The notes under the pieces were generated by a model. That model saw nothing but the letters and a program-made list of their open reading frames with translations. It did no database searches and was not told where the DNA came from. 64,000 nucleotides of DNA from Rachycentron canadum (lineage: Eukaryota; Chordata; Actinopteri; Carangiformes; Rachycentridae), in contig CM076668.1 of the NCBI GenBank assembly GCA_038496675.1, positions 4,655,907 through 4,719,906 on the forward strand. The letters are read 5' to 3'. Below, one piece after another: positions 1 to 11,100 of this stretch. The stretch's first letter is position 1, and every line of letters begins with the position of its first letter. The translations under genes were made by a program, and so were the position numbers.

Positions 1-312
1 ACAAACACAGACCTCAAATCATGATGATGATTTGAATAATATTGATAATCAGTACAGCAGCTGATGGTCAGAGGAGGCCTGGTCTGTCTCAGACCACTAA
101 CCCTGCTCTCACTGGATCTGATCCAGATCAGACTCTGAGCAGATGAGTTTAGATGAAACTTTAATGAGCTTTGAAGTGGATCAAATAACAAGAAGAAGAA
201 CTGGATCGTGAAGTAAAAGATGAGAACATCCTCATCTTAAGTATGGCTGGACCAGAATCCACACACTGAGAGAGACTTTCAGATGTGTGAATAAGAGAGT
301 TACAATAAAACT

Positions 313-858
313 TACACGCATCAGCCATAACATTATGACCATCTGCCTGATATTGTGTGTTGGACCATCACAACAGTCCTGACCCTGGAGGCCTGGACTC
401 CTCTAGATCTCTGAAGCTGAGCTGTGGTATCTGGACCAAGACATTAGCAGCAGATCCTTTAAGTCCTGAAGTTGTGAGCTGGAGCCTCCATGCATCCGAC
501 TTGTTGGTCCAGCTCATCCCACAGATGCTGGACTGGACTGAGATCTGGGGAATTTGGAGCCAAGTCAACACCTTGAACTGGTTGTTGTTCCTCAAAGCTC
601 CTGAACCATTGTTGCAGTGACAGGGAGCATTATCCTGCTGAAAGAGGCCACTGCCATTAGAGGAGACCGTTTCCATGAAGGGAGGGACTTGGTCTGAACA
701 GCAGGATTCATTTGGACCACTTCTGGTAGATCCTGACCACTGCATCCCACAGGGCCACAGTGTTGGAGATGCTCTGACTCAGGCATCACATCACAGTTTG
801 GTCCTTGTCAAAGTCGCTCACATCCTCACACTCATTATGTTATAACTGATCAGTGTAA
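313..858. mobile_element. Non-autonomous DNA-transposon-like element with terminal inverted repeats
   Basis: The left end reads TTACACGCATCAGCCATAAC and continues CATTATGAC. The right end (831-858), reverse-complemented, reads TTACACTGATCAGTTATAAC and continues CATAATGAG. The two 28-base ends differ at about six positions. The interior (GACCATCTGCCTGATATTGTG near the left, CTTGTCAAAGTCGCTCACAT near the right) matches a dispersed repeat I recall as common in fish genomes. Interior ORFs on both strands have no recognisable domain. TA occurs at both outer ends but could belong to the repeat itself, so the superfamily is not assigned. It lies in spag9 intron 1. Confidence 0.7.
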
Positions 859-1213
859 ATGGTTTATATATGTACACACTCCCAAGATAATGACTTATAC
901 ACATGAATCAGCTGACAGAGTGTGTTCATACTCTGTGATTCATCTATAATGAATGATTTGGTCTGTAAATGTGTGATGTTGTGTTGACACAGTGGTCGAC
1001 TCCTCACCAGCACAGACACACAGACACACTGCGGTCTATCGCCACACAGATTAAACACATCAGAAACAAACCACACACACACACTCACTGTGGTTTTATA
1101 GCTGAACTGAAAAACTGAGAGTAAATATTAGTAAATAAACTGAATAATTAGATGATGAACAGAGGAACAAATCTCATAACTACAGAGTCAAGGCAACAAG
1201 ATGTGTTGTTGAA

Positions 1214-1215
<2 letters not shown>

Positions 1216-1249
<34 letters not shown>
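1216..1249. repeat. (TG)n microsatellite
   Basis: Uninterrupted alternating TG of about 34 bases in spag9 intron 1. Confidence 0.95.
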
Positions 1250-1250
<1 letters not shown>

Positions 1251-2209
1251 CCTGTCCTGGCTGGTCGCCTGTGTTTTGTGTTCTGTATTGATCCCTCAGC
1301 TGATCAGCTGATCTGTCTCTGGTAACAGGCGCAGGGCTCTGGGTCTTGTGATGTCGGTACTGGCTGATGGGAAGGAGCCTGTGGTGGGGCCCTGGGCAGG
1401 GTGTGTCCTTTGTAAGGAGATGAGGATCACCTGGTCTCAAGCAGGAGTCACATTGAGACTGGAGGTGACTAAGAGAGGTGGTGGTTCTGTTTTTATTCTG
1501 GTTGAGACACAGTCTCTCGTTGATGGTGCAGGTTTCTCTGCCTGTGGCTGTTTCAAGTCAGTGGGGTCTTGAAAGCCCAGAGAGCATCTTAAGACCTGAG
1601 ATACTGTTAGTAAAGCAGCATTTCCCATGTAAATCTAATAAGAGCATTAACATAGCACTAGGCTGGAGTACAGACAGCTACACACTCTGCTCTGTATATT
1701 TGTGTTGAGGGGGGTAATCTGTTAATATGCATCACTGCAACACAAAGACATAAAGAAACCCAGTCACAGTCTCTAAACAGTTCAAATTGTTGACAGCACA
1801 TGAGAAGTGAAAAAAGTCACATCTTTTAACCACAGAGTTGGCACCAGAACAGACTGTATGGTATGATGCTCGGTGACGCCCCCTCCTCCTCTTCATCAGA
1901 ACAATCCCAGCATCCTCTCACCCTGCTGCTCGTCATATGACCCAGGAAGGAGGCCAGTGCATGACAGTGCTCCAGAGAATGAGTGTTCCAGCAAGTTAAC
2001 ATGCACTCTTCCCCTACACTACACATATAAGGCTCCCTTTGTCCCAACATGTACACACACACACACACAGTGAGCTAAACTGTGGTGTATGTTAGGTTGT
2101 GGGTTCTGTGGGACACACAGAGAGTAGATGACATTACGATAACATGGATGTTACAACAAAGTGGTTCAAGTGAGAGACTGAAAATCAACTGACTGACATG
2201 TGAGTGATG

Positions 2210-2490
2210 TACAGTCTGTTACAGTGGTCACAGCCAAGTTAGCATAGCTGTTAGCTTGGCTGTGTGCTATAGTTAGTTAAAGTTGTGCTTTAAACTACAC
2301 GTTAACATGCTCACGATGATAATGCTAACATGCTGATGTTTAACAGGTGGGATGTTTCCATCTAACTTTTGCTTGGCCTGAGGCTGATGGAAATGCTGTT
2401 AGTTTTGTAGGTGTTCAGTCATAATAAACTGACAGATAAACTGGACCTGATGGTGGTGGTTGACAAGTCAAAATCATCCTGTCAAAAAAA
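2210..2490. repeat. Teleost dispersed-repeat fragment, GCTAACATGC type
   Basis: The stretch has GCTAACATGCTGATG, GAGGCTGATGGAAATGCTGT, TAGTTTTGTAGGTGTTCAGTC and GACCTGATGGTGGTGG in the order I recall from an abundant fish dispersed repeat. No ends or target duplication were found and no ORF is supported. Family name unknown to me. Confidence 0.5.
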
Positions 2491-2514
2491 TTATGTCTGA
2501 GCCACATGTCACAA

Positions 2515-2690
2515 CAACCAACAGCTGTCCTGACCAACCAACCAACCAACCAACAGCTGTCCTGACCAACCAGCCAATAGCTGTCACCTAAACAATAAAC
2601 CAGCAGCAACTCTGATCTGCCGACCAACAAACTTACTGAGCAATGGACCAACCAGCAGCTGTCTTGACCAACCAACCAAATGACCGAACA
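2515..2690. repeat. Degenerate ACCA-rich minisatellite
   Basis: Repeated blocks of CAACAGCTGTCCTGACC separated by variable numbers of AACC units, for example at 2519-2535 and 2551-2567, with decayed versions to about 2690. The 86-residue ORF on the minus strand here is only a translation of the repeat. Confidence 0.7.
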
Positions 2691-5600
2691 ACTAACAAAC
2701 TACCTGATTAACTGACAAAGTGACTGACACATCAACTGTCATCCATCAGCGCTTCAGTCAGACTCCATCTGTCTAACCCTGCACCATCGTTCTCATGTCT
2801 CACGTCTCGACAGGATTTAATGTCTGACGATGATCAATCAGCTGGACTCTGTTGACCCGCAGACCAGACTCTGCTAACACAGACAGCCCTGACTGGACAA
2901 AGGAACTGAGGGCAGTTTTCCGCAAGAATTTCCTGCCTTGCCTTTTCCTCCTCTGCTTAGACAAACCACAGAAAGGAGGTTCTGCTCCTCTGGGCCGGGG
3001 GGCAGTCGGCAGCAGGACTTGGCTCATACTGAGTTGGTCTGATTCGTCCTCCAGGAGACTCGTCAGCCAAACGAGAAGAACAAACCAGGCTGCTCATACC
3101 CCTCCTCTGATTTGTGTGCGTTATAATTAGATTTCAGTGTTGTTGTTGAACCGGGTGAAACACAACAGGTATGGACTGAGTCACAGCTGTCTGAGAGGTG
3201 TACACTGCGTGTTTGTCTATGTACCTGAGCGCACACATGACAAGTCAGTTGAGAGGACGGAGACAGGCTGCATTGATGTACGTCCACAGAGGAGACCTCA
3301 ACACACTGATGGATGAAGGTTAAACTCACATTTTAACTTTTCAATTAGATGGAAACACCAGTGTTAATAGTGTGTTTGTGATGAATGTGCTTCAGTTGAC
3401 CTTCCTATTGTTGATCACATCCACCCTTCTTTTCCTGTGGGAGGACGTCTGGATCCACTGACACAAACGCTTCTCCTCAATCATGTGACAGTTCTTACAA
3501 CTAAATATAGACATGAATCAAACGCCTGAGAAACTGATCTGATCATTTCTGTCAAACTTGTAGTTCAAAGTACCAACAATACTACTCTGGGCTCCTGGGG
3601 GCCCCGAGAATCTGACTGAACTGTCTGATTGATGGGGCACAACATTTTCTACCAAACTTGACCCAGTTGTGTTTCATATATGAGGGAGATGTGTTGTTTA
3701 TATCACAGCTACACAATAGTTAAATATAATCAAAATAATAAGTTCAATGTCACAGAAGTGGCAGTTCATTTGATGAAAGGTCAAATGTGTCACATGATTG
3801 TTGCGCATTGTTGCATCATCAGCGTTGTGTTGCTACAGGCCCGGTCAACAACATGCACAACAAAAAACACAATCATCATTTTAAATCTTGTTTCAGTGAA
3901 AATCAAATGAACTCTCGATTCGGATCATAGTGATTGTTTGTGCCTTCATGTGTGCGGTTTTCACTGGTGTTCAGTTCAACATCAAACTCAAATAATCAGA
4001 TGCTAATATAGAGATCTTGTTGTTACGAAATGGAGACTTTAGTTGTTTATTTATTTCACCTTGTGTTCATTGAGCTGATCATGTGACCTGTGATCTGGTC
4101 ATGCCTCTGATGTGCTCTGGAGGAGGGAATCCTTTGCCTCTGTCTGTACCATGTGACAGTCATGTCGGGGGGTGGGGGCTCCTGACTGTGGCCCTGCTGT
4201 CAGCTCAGAGATACAACACACTGATCACCTCAGTCCATTAACTTCTCCGGTACAGTGTCACTACAACCATATGTCACAACCTGTCACAGTTCAACTTCCT
4301 GTGCAGAGACCTCTGGCTTCGTGTGATTGTGCGTCCAGGAGGAAAGAACGACTGACCACACCGCTCACCGACAGACTAATGAGCTGTAACATGGGACTGG
4401 AAACTCCATGAGCCCTGGTGTGTGAAAGCTACAGCAACATGTTACAACAGGACATGAATTACCCACGCTCCTCTGAGACCTGAGGAACTCGTCACTCAAC
4501 ATTTAACCATCATCAACAAGCAGGAAAATACTGAGGTGCAGCAGGTGACACGTGAACACATCAATACAACAATATGCAAACACCATCAATGACAGGCTCA
4601 GCCACATGGCATCATTCAGCCTCTGTCAGGTGGGCTCCAGCTGTAGATACATGGTGGAAGACCATCCCTGAGTGATGCTGCTACAGGCCCAGACTGCTGA
4701 GGGAACTCCCATGATGCACTCCTTCTCATCCACTCTGTCCATATGCTCTGCTCTGCATGAACAGTGAGAACTTCTGCTTGAATAAAACTGAGCTGCACTG
4801 AATTAAGTGTGAAACGAGCTGAGATGAACAGAGCATCCATTCAAGCTCCAACTGCTCAGTGTAACTCAACAGTTTTCTTTTCCCTTTTAACCTGGACTCA
4901 AGGACCTGGGTCGGGGACAAATTTCTTTGTCATTAAACTTAAGTTTGTTGTGTTGTTGTAGTCTGTGGTGTAAGCTTTTGTCGTCTTGTGACAAATTGCC
5001 TGAATTTAGTTTTTAATGATCACTGTGGGCAAACTACTCAGATGACAGGGTGTGATGTTTTTTGACAGATGGTCACAGATGGTCACAGATACCTTGGAAG
5101 ATGTGTCACCATCACCTGTATCATTGTCCATCGTCACACTGCGACTGCGCGGACCTTTGTCTAATAATCTCACGCAGCACAGGTGATGAAGCTTCATCTG
5201 ATCCGTGGATTGAAAGTCTTTGCACTTAAGATTTCTGGAGGTTTATAATATACAGCACCAAAACTACATGACTGTATACAGAGAGATGTTACTGTTGATG
5301 CAGCAGCTTTACAATGAAGCGGTTATAAAATATTACACAGCAGAAGTTTGAGTTTGTTTCCTTGTGAGATGAGATGACTGATCAGTAAAGACACAGTCAA
5401 GTCTGTCAGTGCCTGAACACATATTCAACTGATCTGAGTGACCCTCAGCTGTACAGATGTTAACATCTGTACTGACCTCTTACTGTCACATGAGACAGCA
5501 GGACAAGACCAGGACCCAACACCATTTATTCAGTTTGACCTCGGACCTGCTGTTGTGCAAAACCACAACTGCAGGAAACATGTTACTGTCCAGAAATAGA

Positions 5601-6212
5601 CTGAGTGTGGATGAAGTGATGCCAGTATGTGTACCACCGGTTGGATCAAATGACAGCGCTCAGTCAGTCTGTCTTTAAACATGTGATGATTCAAATCTGT
5701 GTCTGTTTACATGTATCTGACTGAAATCGCTGCTAAGGTCCCTCAGGTCCCTCGGGTCCCTCCGAGGACAGTTTTTTCCTTAGTGTTGTTAATATCTGTG
5801 ATCACATTTTGTCCGAAACTAGACACTCGTCCTTAAGGAAAACATCCAACCACGAGACTGATTATATTAACTATCACTTAACTCACTTAACGGAAGAGGT
5901 TTTTTTTCTTCCGCCAGAGTACCGGACGTTGGGCCGCTGAAGTACCAACAACCACTTTATAAAGTGTATTTCTGTCATAATCTGCTTTGTACAGGTCCTG
6001 TCAGTGAGCCGAATAAAAGAACGGGGTATATATTTAATTAAAAGTATTGATTGGTGATTGATCAGTTTTGATGTGTAGCTGATAAGCACCGAAGACATGA
6101 ATTGCAAGATTTTCGAATTAAGTTCGGCGTTAAATCTTTGCAACCACAACGCGAACCTCTAATCTATAATCCGGGTTGTGAGTCCGTTTGGCGGCTGTGT
6201 GCTGGAACCCAC

Positions 6213-6512
6213 CTCCTCTGCGTGTTTCCTCAGAGCCTTCTCTCGCTCGTACTGGGTGACCAGCTGCTCGTTGTCCTCCTTCAGCAGCTCCAGCTCCACT
6301 TCGTGATCCTGGTTCACCGCGAACACCGAGTCCAAGTTTTCCAGCACGGCGACGACCAGCGGCATCAGCTCCTTCACCACGTCCTCGTCGTATTTCTCGA
6401 TCAGCCGTTCAAACTCTCGGTAAATCGAACTGGCCAGACCCGAGACCCGGTCGGACATCATGGTAGAGTTGCCCGAGTCGTCCTGGTAGAGGACTACGCT
6501 GTCCAGCTCCAT
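6213..6512 (-). CDS. spag9: JIP4 / sperm-associated antigen 9, first coding exon (partial gene)
   Basis: The exon encodes 100 residues starting MELDSVVLYQDD and ending KALRKHAEE, followed by a clean GT donor at 6212-6211. This is the N-terminal RH1 region of the JIP3/JIP4 scaffolds, with SIYREFERLI, VVKELMPLV and TQYEREKAL. By family knowledge these cytoplasmic scaffolds link JNK-pathway kinases to kinesin-1, dynein-dynactin and small GTPases. VVAVLENLDSVFA and the KALRKHAEE end look like JIP4 (SPAG9) rather than JIP3 (MAPK8IP3), which I recall with VVNVLENLDSVL and ALRRQAEE. The ATG at 6512 is chosen because homology begins there. No second exon was recognised in 1-6212 by eye, so the rest of the gene should lie beyond the left edge. 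daglb lies upstream on the same strand. Which teleost duplicate (a or b) this is cannot be told. Confidence 0.9.
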
Positions 6513-8133
6513 TTTCCTGCCTCCTCTGGCACTTCTCTCCCAGCTAACGTTAGTGACACAGGCTGCCCGCCGTCCGACTTTAACCGCGAAACAACCGAGT
6601 TTCTAAAACATCGCTGACTGTCGTCGGCCGCTCGGAGACGCTGCGCCTCGTCCACAGAGTGTCTCGGTCTGGACAGGGCTCACTGAGCTGCTAGCCTGCA
6701 GCTAGCTGTACTCAAAAGTCTTTACTTGGCTCCTGATTAGTTTCCCTGTCCAACAGATGAGCTCCCGCTGTTGCCTTCACGTGCTGTCGGACAGATGGGG
6801 ATCGTCGAATTTGTAAATACTGGAGAAAAGGGTTGTTCAGCTCAAGAAGTCAGAGGTGAAGACTGTCAAAGCTAAAAAAAAAAGACCTGTTGCTCATGTA
6901 GTTTCTGCATGTGACGTTTAAGGGGCGGAGGGAAAAAAATAAAAAAAACAACTGATTAAAACAGACAAATCGTTTGTATATTCGTCTTCATTTCCAGGCG
7001 TGAAGACTCTGTTTCATGGACTCTGTTCCGCTGTAACTTATCACATTAAATTAAACTTATCACATTAAACACCGTAGAAATGACTTCCAGCCGCTCTCTG
7101 CTCATTCTCACAGCCACCTCATATATTGCACAGCCTCAGGTAGAAACACTTTGAATTAACTTTAATACTTTACAGATTCCCTGCACTGGAATTTACCACC
7201 GCCCTGGAGTCACGTGAAGATGTCATGTGTGAGTGACGGGACGTTGTGGTGACGTCACATACTAAGGAGCCTAGGAGGAGAGTAAAAACTGCAACTAGTG
7301 ATCTGTTTATTAGGAACCTTTTATAATCTCTTATTATTGATCGCTGTCAGTGACGCCACAGTTGTGTATTGATGATAAATGAACCGATGAGGAGTGTTTC
7401 AGAAAAAGCTTTTATTTGAGTCCAATGCTTTAGTTATTCAGGCATCAGATGGTTCAAAATTTAATATGTCACCTCATGGAGAGTGAACAGGTTCCTCTAA
7501 AATACAGGTACAGAGTTTCTACCTGTTGGAGTCATTATAAACACCACGAAGTGTTCACACAGAACAACACTGTCCACTGTCTCTGCAGAGCAGCCGTGTT
7601 GTCTCTCTGAAGCATAGGCACTGCTCACCCTGACTCAAGACATTAAACACAACACTCCAACCACGGTTACTACACAACAACGACGTAATGCTTCAGTTTA
7701 CATCACATCCTGGGTCATCCTGCTCCTCAGTGTCCCCTCCGATGAGGAAGACCAGGGGGGGCACTGAGGGACTGGAGGGTGGGGGGACATTACAGTTAAA
7801 CTGTCATATATTGTACACAACGCACATTCAGAGATCATGGCATCAAGCTGCTCATGGAGCGGAAATAAAACTTAAGATTTAAATTAAATAATTTAAAGCG
7901 CAGTCATCATCAACATGTTCATTCACAACAGATAAATCTACTGTTTCATGTTTCCATTTCATTACAATCAAGTCCAAGTGTGGATGATCATGAAGACCAA
8001 AGGCCAAGTCAGAGTGTCTATGAACAGTGGGTTACAGTCCAGGTCAGGACAGTCCTGGACCAGGTGTGGAGACGGCTCACATATGAACAGATGGTAGCGT
8101 TCAGTCCATGTGTACGTTTCTGATAACTCAGTG
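6513..8133. other. Region between spag9 start and daglb stop: spag9 5' flank and daglb 3' UTR
   Basis: Both neighbours are on the minus strand, so this holds the spag9 5' UTR and promoter (left) and the daglb 3' UTR (right). A minus-strand AATAAA (plus-strand tttatt at 7411-7416) is a plausible daglb polyadenylation signal, giving a 3' UTR of about 720 bases. Between them are CACGTG (7211-7216) and a perfect CRE palindrome TGACGTCA (7250-7257). No coding region is supported. Confidence 0.55.
7250..7257. promoter_or_regulatory. CRE palindrome in spag9 upstream region
   Basis: TGACGTCA is the consensus CREB/ATF site. It lies about 740 bases upstream of the spag9 ATG and about 35 bases from a CACGTG E-box. 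The location suits a distal promoter element of spag9. Function is inferred from motif alone. Confidence 0.35.
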
Positions 8134-11100
8134 CTAGCTGGTGCTCAGGGATGACGTGCACATGGAGAAGGGCCTGTCGCTGGTCAGACCGGTGAGTGCT
8201 CCCAGCACAATGTCAGGCATGTGGTCTGCAAGCATGCTGGGGCTGATCAGGATGCTCCTGAACGCCACCTCACTGGACCACTCGGCCCGGTACTTGACCT
8301 GGGAAAAACAGGGTCTGGGAGNNNNNNNNNNNNNNNNNNNNNNNNNNNNNNNNNNNNNNNNNNNNNNNNNNNNNNNNNNNNNNNNNNNNNNNNNNNNNNN
8401 NNNNNNNNNNNNNNNNNNNNNNNNNNNNNNNNNNNNNNNNNNNNNNNNNNNNNNNNNNNNNNNNNNNNNNNNNNNNNNNNNNNNNNNNNNNNNNNNNNNN
8501 NNNNNNNNNNNNNNNNNNNNNNNNNNNNNNNNNNNNNNNNNNNNNNNNNNNNNNNNNNNNNNNNNNNNNNNNNNNNNNNNNNNNNNNNNNNNNNNNNNNN
8601 NNNNNNNNNNNNNNNNNNNNNNNNNNNNNNNNNNNNNNNNNNNNNNNNNNNNNNNNNNNNNNNNNNNNNNNNNNNNNNNNNNNNNNNNNNNNNNNNNNNN
8701 NNNNNNNNNNNNNNNNNNNNGAGAGAGAGAGAGAGAGAGAGAATGTTTAGTCTGTGCTGTCTGCACACATCAGAATCATCATCATCATCACTAAAATAAC
8801 TGCTGAAACCTGCAACCAACAATTATTTTACTACCAATCAATCTGTCAATTATCTTCTGACTGATTGATTAATCACAAAAAAAGAAACCATGACTGAGAA
8901 ACACATGAAATATTCATATTTGAGGAGCTGGAACAAATTAATCAGACACTTAATCAATTATTAAGTCAGCTGGTAAATGTCCAATGAATCCATTGATGAA
9001 ATGATTGCTGCACGATCAAATTTGACTATCTAGAGGAAGAAAAAGTCATCAATCATTCCCGTTCTCTGTAATCACTGTAGAAGTGCGGGTTATTGTTATT
9101 CAATCTCCACTACAACACACACATGAAGATATGAACTGAGTGTGTGAGTGGTTCATTTGTTGTCAATTCACCAGGAGATTAAATATTCAGGCCTCACCTC
9201 CGTGACGGTCCGTCTTCTGTGATATGCAGAATGCGTCCGGGTGGAAACAGAGGTAAGTGGGTGGCTTTGTGGACAGGTGAGTCATCTGACCCCAGGCTCT
9301 GATAGGATGACGAGTTGCGAATCATCAGCGACTCCTCCCCCAGCAGTGGCTGGCTGAGCTCTTCCTCCCTCCTGTTGTCCAGCTCGGTGGGCAAGTCATC
9401 TGGGTCTCCTCCGAACAGCTCGTACCAGCAGCCCTGCAGCAGGATGCGGTACTGCAACATACACACAGACACACAACTTCTGAGCTCACTGGGTCTGATC
9501 ACTGACCCCGATTTAGGGTCTGAAACTGATCCAGGGAACAGGTCTTACTTTGGGCTTGTTGCAGTTTGAAACTATTTTAAGAATCCTCCTCTTCAGGTCC
9601 TCCATATTGGGGATGCTGAGTCTGAACATAGAGAACAGATGATAAAAAACTAAGAGAAGAAGAGCAGAGAAAAGTGTGATGTCACTCATCTCCGCCTCCT
9701 CCTCTGCACTGTAATAACAGGGCAGAGCCAAATATAGAGTCTGCATCACAGTGTCTATTACAGTCTGCACCACAGCCACACTGGACCCTCAGCTGCTGCA
9801 CAGAACTCACCCGTAACAACATTTTCACTTTAAACATGTGTGAGAGGAACCAGACTCACCTGGGAACCAGATCCTTTCCCAGCACCACAGAGACCACAAA
9901 GTCTTTGGAGTAATCAGCCAAGGCTTTACTGTACAGGGACAAACACACAACAGCATACAGTGCATTGGTATATGGAAGTACTTTTAGAAACAAAAGTTGA
10001 TGAAACACACACTATTCAAAACAATATTTAGAAAATTCCTATTCCCTGAAACTGGGGACGTTGACAGTCCAACCTCACCTCAGGAGGCCCCCTGGTGGAG
10101 AGAAGGCGTAGCACTGCAGGGTGGGGAAGGAGTTACGCAGCAGGATGGCGAGCAGTGAAGCTGTGCCCGCGCCCAGACTGTGACCTGTGATGACCAGTTT
10201 ATACTCCTGCAAACACAGGGCAGCACACAGAGGGGTTAGTCATGATCCACCTCCTCTGACTGATGAGATCTGACTGTAAATATAAGTCCAATGATGAACC
10301 AGGAGGATCAGTCCAGGTCACATGATCTTCTCTCACCACAAAAAACAACAAACTCTACATTACAATTTATTCCTCCTGTAGATTAATGCTTTAAAGAGAG
10401 GTCTTGGACCACGTGTGACTCTGCTGAGCTGTACTGTGGAGGAAGCAGCTGTTTCCATGGACAAATGAAAACCAGTGTCATGTTTTCCCCTCTTAAACCT
10501 GCAGGATCTAAGGGAAATAAGACCCAGAGCTGTAGCCTCTGACCTGAGGTGCTCTTCTTACCGGAGCGACGGAGAAGGCCTGGTTCAGGATGCCGTCATT
10601 GATCAGCTTCTTGTGGATGTAACCTGCTGCCTGGCAAATGCCCTGTACAAGAGAGGAGCAGCAGCTTTAGTCTCCACAGACACACTCACTCTCTGACACA
10701 CACTGGGCTCAGTTACCTTGTGACCGTAACAGGCTCCAGACACTCCCTCTATAGGCAGGTCCTCGCACTCAGCAGACAGGTCTGTCAGGACATCCTGCAG
10801 GGGACACACCAGTCACATGATCAGTGACCACAGAAACTCACCCACAATTCTGCTTATTGAGCTGTTTTTTAACGGTTCTCTCATCAATCGATCAGGTTCT
10901 TTAACAGTTCTCTCATCAGTCAATCAAGTTCTTTAATGATTCTCTCATCGATCAAGTCCTTAATTTGTTCTCTTATAGATAAGGTTCTTTAATGGTTCTA
11001 TTATCATTTGAGTAATGGTTTTTTCATGGATCAGGTTCTTTAGCGGTTCTCTTATGATTTCAGACCTGTGGACAAGCAGATTAGAACATCTTTAACCTCC

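Larger units (their letters stand above)
1..6212 (-). other. spag9 intron 1 (partial), no coding exon recognised
   Basis: This follows the donor of the first spag9 exon and runs to the window edge. It holds an inverted-repeat-flanked element (313-858), a (TG)n run (1216-1249), a teleost dispersed-repeat fragment (about 2210-2490) and an ACCA-rich minisatellite (2515-2690). The remaining stretches, including 3000-6200, show only short unsupported ORFs and no structure I can name. Confidence 0.6.

Noticed and set aside
6102..6617. 171-residue plus-strand ORF
   Set aside because: It is antisense to the conserved spag9 first exon; the protein signal is clearly on the minus strand.
8134..8822. 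Several ORFs of about 190-217 residues across 8322-8720
   Set aside because: They are mostly translated N; only the daglb last exon (8134-8298, minus) is real.
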